A model generated the notes under the pieces. It worked only from the letters and a program-made list of their open reading frames with translations, searched no databases and was not told the origin of the DNA. Shown here piece after piece: positions 11,581 through 21,202 of a stretch of DNA of 64,000 bases. Both the position numbers and the translations under genes were made by a program. Every line of letters begins with the position of its first letter. The stretch's first letter is position 1. This DNA comes from Eleusine coracana subsp. coracana (taxonomy: Eukaryota > Streptophyta > Magnoliopsida > Poales > Poaceae), in the NCBI GenBank assembly GCA_032690845.1, contig CM064420.1, positions 62,670,707 to 62,734,706 of the forward strand. The letters run 5' to 3'.

Positions 11581-13190
11581 TGTGCATTATGGTTTGCTAT
11601 ATTTGTGATGAGTAATTGAATTGAGCGGTTTTGGTGTTTGAGTTGAAATGCGGGAATCCAGGAATTGTATGGATTTGCATATCATGGTTATGACTAACCG
11701 GAGTTGGTGGAGATATTGGTGATGTTGCAGAAGATGGAAAATGTGTTTGTTTGTCTCATGATGTGTAGGTCACTGGAGTCGACTTGGCGGTCAACGGCGA
11801 GAGGATCGGGCACAAGTAGGGGACTTGGGGCCAAACGATCGGGATGTCGGGTGAAGTCAAGGGTGATTCACACCGTACACATGGAGAGGCAAGAAGCACG
11901 TATGGTTTCGCGATTGAGCCTCAAAACCGTGGTGGTGATGAAGACGGCATGTTGACCAAGTCAAGGCGAGCGGGATGCCGGTGCAAGTGACAAGGGGACC
12001 CGATGGACAGGGACTGGGAGAGACTTGCCGATAGTCAGGATCGCGGGACAAGGTGACACACGTCGATATCGAGAAGTCACGCTTCGAGAGGCGTGCAAGA
12101 TGGTTTCCCGGTTTGGGCCTCAAAACCGGTGGCGGTGGTTGGTGGTGCACATGGCACCATCACAGAGCTTGCTTCGAGATGAAGCAAAGACGTGAAGCGT
12201 CCGATTGCATTCGGGCGATGAGGTGAAAGATGAACGGTTATGCCCCCGGTGGTAGGTGGGTGTGTTATGTAGGTCAAGGGTAGAGTGGTCATGTGGACAA
12301 TAAACCCTAAGCCTATATAAAGAGAGGTGTGGCTAATGGGAGAGGTGCCTCTCTTCTATTAGCCTTGTGTTAGGATTCTATTCAAAGTGCTAGGAGAGGA
12401 TTTCATGTTTGAGAGGAGAGTAGTGGGTGTGTGAGAGACATCTCTTACTCTTCCAAATAGTGGGAGGAAGAGGGTGGCTTGCTAGCAATGTACCTATGAA
12501 TCTTGTAAGCACCTTTCTATGATATGAGAAGTATTTTCGTGCTCAAGATTTCCCTCTTCACTTGAATCCCGAAATTCGCTTTTTCCTATTTTCGGAAGCA
12601 TTTTCGTGGTGATTTTCGATCTTATTTTTGGACGAGTTTTTAGCCCGGATTTCTTGAGAAACTTGTTGCTAGGATGAGCTAGGATAATCCTCTATGGATA
12701 CTTGATGGAATTATTGGCTCTAGCACCTTCGATTTGAAGGATTTCTCAAGTTTCCCCTTTTTGATGTTCTTGGCACGAGATCTGAAATTCGTAATAATTT
12801 CTTGAGCCAATTGAGTTGATCTCCTAGGATAAGGGTCATGATGTATTGAGGATCATTTGGTCCAAATTTCGTGATTTTTAGAGTTCGTTTGATAAGATTT
12901 TGTAATTTTTCTTTACGATTCGCTGTTGCTGTTCTGAGTCTGTCGGACTTCCTCGTCGGACTTGTCCGATGACCATAGGACTTGTCCGATGGTCAATTTG
13001 TCCGAGGCATCGGGCAAGTCCCTCGGACTTCAGAGCCTACGCCAACTTGATCCATCGGATATGTTCGATGACCATCGGACTTGTCCGATGAAGATCTGAG
13101 AAATAACCATCTGAATGACTCTTTTTCTTTTTGGGATATAAGCCAAATTCTCTTGAAGAATTTTAATTGGTTCCCATTCACCCCCTCTGA
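11581..13190 (+). repeat. Right (3') LTR of the copia element
   Basis: Direct repeat of the left LTR, starting TGTGCATTATGG. It carries the matching TATATAAA at 12314-12321 and the GTCCGATG cluster at 12939-13095, where the 18-base palindrome of the left copy has decayed. The 3' edge is approximate because similarity fades after CCATTCACCCC. Confidence 0.85.
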
Positions 13191-13340
13191 TTTCTTGTCT
13201 AAGAACTATCAGTAACATCTTTGTAAGGTTACCAAAACCTGAAACAGTTCGACAATGATCAACTCAATGGAATGAACTTTAATCAAATTCAGCCGCCTGT
13301 ATATTCCTGATTCATACAACAATGGGATGCAAGTCCACTA

Positions 13341-14330
13341 CTATACAATGAACGCCACGACGACCGTAATGTCGTCCGGCTTCCCGCCGGCGAAGGTCGT
13401 CCCCGTCTCCTTCCTGCTCTGGACGCTGAACGGCGTGTCCCTGTCGGAGCAGCTCGCGGCCTCGTACGCGAACCCGGCGATGAGCTCGGCCACGTTCTTG
13501 GGCGAGAACTCCATCGCGGCGCCCATCTCCACGATGCGGCCCATCTCTTCGTCGGACACGTTGTCGAGCAGCCCGTCCGTGCCCGCCACCACCACGTCCC
13601 CTTCCATCACTTGGACCTCGCCCACCGCCGCGAAGGAGATGTCGGTGCTGTTGCGCTCGGCGCCGAGCTGGAACGGGCAGCCGAAGTGGTACTGCTGCGC
13701 CTGCGAGCGGACCACGACCCTGCCGTCGCGGAACACGGCGAACCCGCTGTCGCCGATGTAGGCCCACCGCAGGGTCCGGCCCGCCAGCGCGAGGATCACC
13801 GCCGTCGACGCCGCGGGCGTGCGGGCCGCCACGGCCTTATGGTAGGCCCGCTCCAGCATCCTGCGCGGGCAGATGTGCGCACCGGGCGGCGCCGGGGCGG
13901 CGGTCGTGACGTCGAGGATGGCGTTGCGCATGAGCGCCCGGGAGAAGGCGGCGGCGTCCACGCCCTCGCTGCGGTACCCGCCCACGCCGTCCGCCACGCC
14001 CAGGACGCCGCGGTCGGCGAGCATGAAGTACGCGTCCTCGGCGTGGTCCGGGAGGTAGCAGGCCTGGGCCACCATCTTCAGCTCCCCGCGCCGCCCGGCC
14101 TCCACGTCGAAGTCGTCGCACTCCATCGGGTCGCTGATGCGGGCGGCGGCGGCGTCGCGCGGCGGGAGCAGGGCGGTGGCGAGGGCCGCGACCTCGTCGT
14201 GCTGGCCGGGGGCGGGCGGCGGCGTGACGCGGTGGGGGATGCCGAACGCGAGGCGGATGGCGTCGGGGATCCGTTTGTCGATCTCGTGCACGGTCTGCGG
14301 GATCACCTTCTCCATCGTGATTTTCTCCAT
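13341..14330 (-). CDS. Protein phosphatase 2C, PPTC7-type
   Basis: An intronless 329-aa frame predicted to be a Mg/Mn-dependent Ser/Thr phosphatase. Visible family motifs include AEDAYF (about residues 97-102), the metal-binding GVADGVGGY (111-119), STAVILALAG, WAYIGDSGFAVFRDG, GTDGLLDNV and the C-terminal DDITVVVAF. The start at 14330 was chosen because a TATA box lies at 14423-14428; the frame is open further upstream, but that DNA is promoter. A second Met at 14315 is possible. The frame is very GC-rich in third positions, typical of grass intronless genes. Relatives act in plastids, mitochondria or cytosol; no clear targeting peptide is visible. The specific substrate is unknown. Confidence 0.9.
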   Translation of the reverse strand: MEKITMEKVIPQTVHEIDKRIPDAIRLAFGIPHRVTPPPAPGQHDEVAALATALLPPRDAAAARISDPMECDDFDVEAGRRGELKMVAQACYLPDHAEDAYFMLADRGVLGVADGVGGYRSEGVDAAAFSRALMRNAILDVTTAAPAPPGAHICPRRMLERAYHKAVAARTPAASTAVILALAGRTLRWAYIGDSGFAVFRDGRVVVRSQAQQYHFGCPFQLGAERNSTDISFAAVGEVQVMEGDVVVAGTDGLLDNVSDEEMGRIVEMGAAMEFSPKNVAELIAGFAYEAASCSDRDTPFSVQSRKETGTTFAGGKPDDITVVVAFIV

Positions 14331-14422
14331 GCAATCTCTTTGCTTTGGTATTCTTGGAACGACTGTGGAAGGGCTCGGTGTTCTGTGACGCGGCACTAAA
14401 GCTGGGGGAGTCGGGGTGAGCG

Positions 14423-14428
14423 TATATA
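14423..14428 (-). promoter_or_regulatory. TATA box of minus-strand PP2C
   Basis: TATATA read on the minus strand, 93-98 bases upstream of the chosen ATG at 14330. It argues that the open frame upstream of about 14395 is not translated and supports the 329-aa start. Confidence 0.65.
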
Positions 14429-14539
14429 GAGCACGCACCTGTGTCCGAGTCGGCTTGACGGTAAACGCGTGCTTAGCTGCTCCGGTTCCGTTTCGTCCAG
14501 CACAGCGAGCCATTCGGAATTCCGATTCGTTAATTGTCA

Positions 14540-14689
14540 CCTAGGGCAGCTCCAAATCACTAACGATATCTTTTAGCTAGCTATAATATATAGATAATTG
14601 CTACTTAAATAATTCTTATCAGCTAAAAATTATTGCTAGAAGGATAGCAATTTCAAAACACTAGAGATAACTGCTTACCACTAAACAGG
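14540..14689. other. AT-rich spacer between inverted PP2C genes
   Basis: This sharply AT-rich segment interrupts otherwise very GC-rich DNA. It contains CTATAATATATAG at 14581-14593 and ends CCACTAAACAGG, wording common at the ends of grass MITEs. Matching inverted termini were not found. It marks the break in PP2C similarity. Confidence 0.4.
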
Positions 14690-14821
14690 CGTGTCCCCGA
14701 CGCCCCCCGCCTCGCGTTCGGCATCCGCAACCGCGCCTCGCCGTCACCCCTTCCCGGCCAGCACGACGAGGTCGCGGCATTCGCCGCCGCCCTGCTCCCG
14801 CCGCGCGTCGGCGACGACCCG

Positions 14822-15607
14822 ATGGAGTGCGAGTACGACGCCGACGCGCCATGGCGGCGGCGGCAGCATCTGAGGATGGCGGCCCAGTCCTGCTACCTGC
14901 CACGCCACGCGGAGGACGCCCACTTCATCCTCGCCGACAGCGGCGTCGTGGGCGTGGCGGACGGCGTCGGCGGGTACCACAGCGACGGCGTGGACGCCTC
15001 CGCCTTCTCCCGGACGCTCATGCACAACGCCTACACGGAGGTGGCGGCGTTGGCGCCGCCCGGCACGCACGCCGTGTGCCCGCTCGCGCTGCTGGACCGC
15101 GCGTACAGGAAGACGGTCGAGTCGCGCACGCCCGCGGGGTCCACGGCGGTGATCCTCTCGCTGGCGGGCGGGACCCTCAGGTGGGCCTACGTCGGCGACA
15201 GCGGGTTCGCGGTGTTCCGGGACGGCAGGCTGTTCCGCCGCTCGCGGCCGCAGCAGCACGAGTTCAACTGCCCCTACCACCTCAGCTCCAAGGTCACCAG
15301 CGCCAGCATCTCCCACGCGGACGTGGGGGAGGTGGCCGCGATGGAGGGGGACGTGGTGGTGGTGGGCACGGACGGGCTGTTCGACAACGTGTCCGACGAC
15401 GAGATGGAGCGGGTCGTGGAGATGGGCGCCGCGATCGGGTTCTCGCCCAAGAACATGGCCGACGTCATCGCCGGCGTCGCGTACGAGGCCTCCAGGTGCT
15501 CCTACCGAGACACGCCCTACAGCGTCGCGAGACGGAAAGAGAGAGGGACGACCTCCACGGGCGGGAAGGCAGATGACATTACGGTCATTGTGGCGTTCAT
15601 TGTATAG
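14822..15607 (+). CDS. PP2C (PPTC7-type) paralog, N-terminally truncated
   Basis: This is the inverted neighbour of the PP2C at 13341-14330. The 261-aa frame keeps AEDAHF, GVADGVGGY, STAVILSLAG, WAYVGDSGFAVFRDG, GTDGLFDNV and DDITVIVAF, so the catalytic core looks complete. Similarity to the paralog extends in frame upstream to 14690 (RVPDAPRLAFG versus RIPDAIRLAFG) and then stops abruptly, so the first 19 residues and the promoter of the other copy are missing. From the AT-rich spacer at 14540-14689 the first ATG encountered is 14822, so a shortened enzyme could still be made. A TATA-like run lies near 14582. It is either a shortened gene or an early pseudogene with an intact frame. Confidence 0.72.
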   Translation: MECEYDADAPWRRRQHLRMAAQSCYLPRHAEDAHFILADSGVVGVADGVGGYHSDGVDASAFSRTLMHNAYTEVAALAPPGTHAVCPLALLDRAYRKTVESRTPAGSTAVILSLAGGTLRWAYVGDSGFAVFRDGRLFRRSRPQQHEFNCPYHLSSKVTSASISHADVGEVAAMEGDVVVVGTDGLFDNVSDDEMERVVEMGAAIGFSPKNMADVIAGVAYEASRCSYRDTPYSVARRKERGTTSTGGKADDITVIVAFIV

Positions 15608-16511
15608 TTGCAGTTTTTTCTTTTTCTTTTTTGAGATGAGTATAGTTGCAGTTGTAGGACTGAACAAATCTTCTCGGGCCGTTGTAGTGCGAATGAAGAA
15701 CGTACGCGCGGCCCAGGTTGCCCCCTCCCTACTGCACAGTATCGGAAGCAACCCAAGTCCCAACAACGGTCCAGGGTTTCTATGGATGCACAAGAAGTTC
15801 AACAATTGGTCTAAGTGAGCAGCAGCTATGAAGTAAATGGCGGTAGATTTTGAGCTTGATCTAAACTAATCCCATTCATACTCTAGCTGCTGCAACAATC
15901 AAAAAGTTCTGAAGCTCTCAAGTCTCGAACTCCATTCAAGAGTGAAAAATCAGAGTTTGTCAATTGCATGAGTCGGGCTAGTCCGAATAGAAGATTTCAC
16001 ATAAGTAAAAAAGAAGGATTAAAACCATGTCTATAATACATAGTTTTTTTTTCTAGGCAACACCTATATGTAAGAGAGAATTGTCTTAGAAACAGTGTAG
16101 AAAAGTTTCCATTTAAATGGAACCACTCACTTCTCTCATGTTATTAATAACTTGCCACATCATAAAAAATAATGGTGATATTACAGCCTATTTAATACTA
16201 TAAGAATGAAACTCCTATTAAAAGTAGTTTAAGCATGATTTATTTTAAACTGGACCACATTATCCGCAAAGTTATCTACAATGTAGGCTCACCACGACTA
16301 ATGGTCCTTCAAAACACACAAGAAAAGAAAATGAGAAGAAATGAATGACATGAAACATATAGAATAATTTGACGTCTCAGTGTGATCTAATAAAGGCCAT
16401 CCTATTTTGTAGTAAATCCTAAAATACCAACGAAGTCTCAAGATGGTAAAAAGTTAAACCAAACAATCTGTGTGTGTGCATTTGAGCAATTATTTTATCT
16501 TTTCTTTTTAA
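15608..16511. other. No gene seen
   Basis: A T-rich run follows the PP2C stop. The rest is AT-rich intergenic DNA up to the Helitron insertion point (A at 16511). No coding, RNA or structured feature is supported. Confidence 0.5.
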
Positions 16512-19500
16512 TCTCTACTACCTAATAATTGTGAGCCAGTCTTCTTAGCCACCTTAATCCGTCCTTAATTCTTTCTTAATCCTGAACTTAATCCGTCAAT
16601 GAATTCTATCCATTAACCCTTAATCCAACCGTGTCCACCGACTCCTCTCCCCAGCCGACGGCTCTCCCTCCTCCACTGATCCGGCGGCGCCGACACCTCC
16701 CCCAGCTGACGATGGCAGCTCCTCCTCCCCCGGATGACGGCGCCCCATCCTCCGGTCCCGGACAAGACAGCTCTCCCTCCTCCACCGATCCAGCGGCGCT
16801 GACTCCTCCCCCAGCCAACGGCAGCAGCTCCTCCGGTCCCGGCCGACGGCACTGACTCCTCTCTCCAGCCGATGGCGCCCCCTCCTCCACCGATCCGGCG
16901 GCGCCGACTCCTCCCCTAGCCGACAGCACCAGCTCCTCGTCCCCCAGATGGCGGCGCCCAATCCTCCTCACCCGGCCGGCTGCACGACGTTTGGCGGCGC
17001 CCAATCCTCCAGTACCGGCCGACAGAGGCCGCTTCTCCTCCCCCGGACGACGGCGCCACTCCCAACCAAGGTAACCATGCCCGTGTCTGTGTTTGAAGAA
17101 AATCGTCTCTGTTACGCTAAGAAACAAGAAAGCAACAATCCGTTCACTTATGACTGAATAAGAATGGTCACCTCATTCACAACCTATCTTTAGTGATTCT
17201 GCTTACCAGCTTTGCAATGCCCTACAGCTTGGATGCTTGATTACTCGCTTTGCAATGCACTACAGCTTGGATGCTTTGTTTCTACGTTATGTAAATTATT
17301 TCAGCTTGGTTACATACATCAGTGACAACAGTTCTGAAATTCTATGCACTTCTGGTATTTTAGGAAATGTCGTAGTGGATGAGACAAAAGTAAAAGAAAG
17401 AGACGGACAAACAATAACTGAAATGCTAACTTAATGCTTTCATTTCTGCAGGAATTAAGATGGGCCATACAGTATTATACTCCAGTTAGCTATATTCCAG
17501 TTCTTAAATTCTAAGTTATTTGTAGGTAAATAGATGAGAATAAGAAAAATAAAAATAGTTTTGTCTGGGTCCTGTCTGTTTATTCATGCTGAAGAATTAG
17601 TTGATTTTCGGAGAGTGGATACATGTCATCAACTTAGCAAGAAAATAGTTAATTTCTGAAACTTTGACTAACTGAGATTTTTGTATGGTATGTTGTTCTG
17701 GTCTTACAAGAACTGTCCTGAAATTCTTTTTATTTTGCACTCAGGAATATGTTAGAGCAAATAGGCATAGAAAAGATTCTTAGATTAATGCAATTGTTAA
17801 TGTGTTGAATCAGAATCCTCTTAAAAAAAGCGAGGGTATCATCCTTGCAGTAGCCATGGTTTCTTCATATGTTTTGATTTTTTTTCTTATCGTGTAAACT
17901 TCTACATGATAAGGTGGGAGGCGATCTGCATTAGACAAAAACATTGTGTAATTAAACATGCCCTACTCCTTAACTTACTGGTACCACTTTTGTTTTTTGC
18001 TCAGATCTGGTATGCAGGTACTTCTCCATGTGATCTCAGCTGGAATGAAGGTGCAAGAAAAGCTATTGCACATGTTTGTCTATTCTTTTTTCAATGAAGA
18101 TCATAAATGTTCGTGTTTACTTTGATGGTCTAACTTAGTTTATTTATTTGAAACTAATAATTTCAATTTACCAATTTGGAAGTAGTGCACATGTGGTGGA
18201 TCTGCCCAGCAGGAGATGCCGCTATGAAAGTCATAACTAAATTAGAGAAGCATATTATAGATCTTAAAATAAGATATAACTTGAATATGCAGATTTTGCG
18301 AAATATTATTATGATTCTTCGTCTCACTCTTTTTTCAGAATAAAATGCATGTGGGAGAATCAACTGAGGTTCAAATGCTACCTGTTGCATTGCACTCTGT
18401 GAAACTATGCAGTGGCAGATCCTTCAGGTACGGGGTGGGGGAACGAGATCATATTAGTTTCATCTTTCAACCATATTTACTTTAATATGTTAGTCATTGC
18501 TGTCCTATTTTCACGTTCTTGGCTTAATGCTCCTGTAAACTTGAACTTGTTCCAATGTTCAATGAGAAAATTTAGGTGGTGGGTTCCCCGTAGTATCCTA
18601 AAAAAATATGTAGTTTCCTCAAAAAAAAAGTCAGTCTTTCTTGTATAGTTTCATCTTCTCGACATGATTGTTTGCTTTATAACTGACCCATAAGAATCTG
18701 ATTGTTAATGCAGTTCTTTCATGTGATCTGAATGTTTGCTGAGAAATTTTGGGCCTTGTAAAATAGACATCCAAATATTTTACCTTTCTCTTAGAATGTG
18801 TAGTAAAGTATACAATGTATGTGCATATGCTAATATGAATATTGAAATAGGGAGAAATGGGCTGATATCTGAACCTAATCAGTTTAGTGAGCCATAGAAA
18901 TTTTGTCGAATCTGAACATCTGCTTGACTATGCTCTCTTTGGTTTGCATTGGTTTCATACAAAATGCAGTATCAATACATTGTCTTTATGTTACTTCCAC
19001 AAATCTTACTACTTTGTTATAGCTTGGTATAAAACATTTCTCTAAAAACCGGAATTTTATGACAATATTGGGATGCACGGCTTAGAGGATTCTGATGGAG
19101 AGGTGGATTGGTTGAACCAGTTGTCCTACTTATTGTTCAACCTTTCTGGAATTTCTGATTATTAGTTACTTGTAACATGTTTGGATGCAGTTTTATTTTT
19201 TGTCTGAAATGGTGAATTAGAAATAGTCATATAGCTCGGTTTTTCTTGGTATATGTATTGGTGTCCAGGCAGGTAACAACCGGCTTTCAGTTTAACAGTA
19301 TTTAAATATGATTTTTTTTTTGTCAAATCTGAACATCTGCTTGATTAAGAGATGTTTCAATTCTAGGGGAATTTAAGGTTATTAATAGCATTTTAGGTGA
19401 TATATATATATGTGTTGTTCTAAATAAATAATTCACATCACATGTTTAAATGGTTTGGATATGTTCATTGTTACTCCACTTTTTTATACTCCCACATAAC

Positions 19501-19784
19501 TTCTTTTATAGTAATCAAGAATAATCATTCTATTTTTTTTTCTGAATTATCAACCACAGTTAATGCAGAACAAGAGGTTGTTAATTTTTGACACAATATG
19601 GCTAAAGGTGTAAATAAACATCTTTAAAGAGTGAAAGATATTAAAGGTCTTCTATGAGACAATATTGTTTTGCTATGTTATAAAATTATCTATCCAATAT
19701 TATCTATAATATGTGTATCTATATTATGATATCCTCTATAGTTGTTTTTTTTAAGCCTGTTGCAACGCACGGGCATTTTGCTAG
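16512..19784 (+). mobile_element. Non-autonomous Helitron, about 3.3 kb
   Basis: The 5' end TCTCTACTACCTAATAATTG follows host A (16511). The 3' end is CTAG at 19781-19784 followed by host T (19785), the A|T insertion signature of Helitrons. Near the 3' end CCTGT (19756-19760) can pair with ACGGG (19769-19773) around a GCAACGC-containing loop, matching the short subterminal hairpin of the superfamily. No Rep/helicase frame is present, so it would depend on other elements. It carries a GC-rich repetitive block (16640-17060) and AT-rich sequence with intron-like traces. Confidence 0.82.
16640..17060. repeat. GC-rich imperfect tandem repeat inside the Helitron
   Basis: Imperfect repetition of units built from CTCCTCC, GATCCGGCGGCGCCGACTCC, CCCCAGCCGAC and GGTCCCGG. 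It is open in several frames on both strands (Pro/Ser-rich plus, Gly/Arg-rich minus), which is expected of low-complexity GC DNA and is not evidence for a gene. It could be a captured exon fragment that expanded. Confidence 0.6.
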
Positions 19785-20679
19785 TAAAATTAACAAGTCA
19801 CATAGGAAGAGAAAATAACTATTTGTTCCTTTCCTTCTACTTTCTTTATAATTTGTTAATTTTATACCTTTTATGTGAAGTTGATTTTGGAGTTGAAACT
19901 TTGTGTGCATGTTTTGCACCATGCCCAACTACACCCATGCGAAATTTATAATCTGTCAAGACTTTTGAATAAGATTTTTGACATGTCATTAAACTATCTA
20001 TGTCTCTCGTTTGGGGGAAATCTGTCTGCAAAGATTTATATGCAGACGCGGTGGACTTTGATTTATCTGTCGTCACATATTTCCGTTTTTTTTTCGCGGC
20101 GAAATCTGTCTGATATTCATTGTAGTGAGATATATGATCATCTATTCATATCTTTAATTGTGGAGTATAAAAAAGGCGAACCTGTGTTTTTTCAAACGAC
20201 CGCTGGTTGGGAGAATGACAATTAAGTACTCGAATCTGGACGGAGAAGCTAACTAGACTCTCCTGGCGCACGTTTCATATATTCTTTGACGAAGCCATGT
20301 GTTGGAAACTTTACAAAATTCAACGCTAACCGGTCAATCTGTACATTGTCAAAATAAAAACGAATGTTTTAGTTAGAGGTTGCACACTACCTTACTTTTT
20401 TAGCACATTGAGCTAACTAATTCTATACGTATTTAGGAGATCTCACAATTAGAACAATCTAGCGACCCAACCTCCAGGTGTGAGTATGCAGACTCGAGTG
20501 TACTACTCTACCCGCCTGGTGGTTCAAAACTCGTGGGGTGCAATCTTTATAATTTATAAATATTATAAGAATATACTCTAGCAAACAAACGTAGGTGATT
20601 TTTCTACGTGCATGCAGCATGCATCATCCTTGTAATCTCAACAAGTTACACACCCTATCAAAAAGAAAGTTACACACTA
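19785..20679. other. No gene seen
   Basis: AT-rich intergenic DNA. Open frames near 19846-20225 lack any recognisable domain. A segment near 20470-20540 with CGCCTGGTGGTTCAAAACTCG looks like dispersed repeat sequence but has no clear boundaries. Confidence 0.4.
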
Positions 20680-20831
20680 CCTCGTCCTATAATAAATTTA
20701 TGTTTAGAGTTGGTCTAAGTCAAACTAACTCAAATTTGTTGTCTTAAAAATTGCAGTTTGTTCTATAATAAGCTTAGGCAAAGTTCAAATAGTTTGACTT
20801 AGACTAGAGTTAGAATGAGACAAAAGGAGCA
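20680..20831. mobile_element. Stowaway-like MITE
   Basis: Starts after TA with CCTCGTCCTATAATAAATTT and ends near GACAAAAGGAGC. Internal arms are inverted repeats: TTTAGAGTTGGTCTAAGTC near 20701 pairs with GACTTAGACTAGAGTTAG near 20796. Size of about 150 bases, TA-flanked left edge and termini agree with Stowaway elements. The right edge is approximate. Confidence 0.65.
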
Positions 20832-20891
20832 TTTATTATAATATCATAGAAGAAAATTGGGATTGCACAAAATATTGGCATAATATAAGTA

Positions 20892-21140
20892 CTTTCTTCT
20901 TTTCAAATTATTTTACATCCTAGTAGATTTGGTCAAAGATTCCCATATGTTAGAAATTCTTATAATGTAACATCATGTGAATTATTATAAATCATGAAAG
21001 TATTTCACATAGTGATCTAAAAATATATAAATATTCATTTGTTAAACTTTAATGTAGATATTTAAAATATATAATGTTAAGAGAATAAAATATTAAACTT
21101 TGACAAAACTAGAATGACAAATAATTTGAAACAGAGGAAA
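20892..21140. mobile_element. Stowaway-like MITE, about 249 bp
   Basis: TA dinucleotides at 20890-20891 and 21141-21142 flank an AT-rich element. The left end CTTTCTTCTTTTCAAATTAT mirrors the right end AATAATTTGAAACAGAGGAA, and TTTGGTCAAAG mirrors CTTTGACAAAA. It lies just beyond the 3' end of the glycosyltransferase gene. Confidence 0.75.
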
Positions 21141-21202
21141 TAAGATACATGTACCAAGATCAATCAACACTGCCTCCTTAAAAAAAACCATTTGAGACAT
21201 CA

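Larger units (their letters stand above)
2913..13190 (+). mobile_element. Ty1/copia LTR retrotransposon, decayed (SIRE/Maximus-like)
   Basis: An approximately 10.3-kb element with direct terminal repeats of about 1.6 kb, a primer-binding site complementary to initiator tRNA-Met, a long gag with a CCHC zinc knuckle, and a pol region in the order protease, integrase, reverse transcriptase, RNase H. Integrase before reverse transcriptase defines Ty1/copia. A long gag with coiled-coil-prone C-terminal sequence, repeated PRFPHRG-like motifs and a long 3' non-coding region suggest the SIRE/Maximus lineage; that lineage call is inference. Many stops and frameshifts break both gag and pol, so it cannot make a complete polyprotein. 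In one compared 220-base stretch the LTRs are roughly 90% alike, so the insertion is old. No target-site duplication was found and both outer edges are approximate. Confidence 0.93.

Noticed and set aside
14744..15805. 353-codon frame antisense to the plus-strand PP2C copy
   Set aside because: Shadow frame of GC-rich coding DNA; the plus frame carries the PP2C motifs.
16606..17127. 173-codon Gly/Arg-rich minus-strand frame
   Set aside because: Low-complexity GC-rich tandem repeat inside a Helitron, open in several frames on both strands.
20460..20545. SINE-like B-box wording (GGTTCAAAACTCG)
   Set aside because: No A box at proper spacing and no target duplication; boundaries not found.
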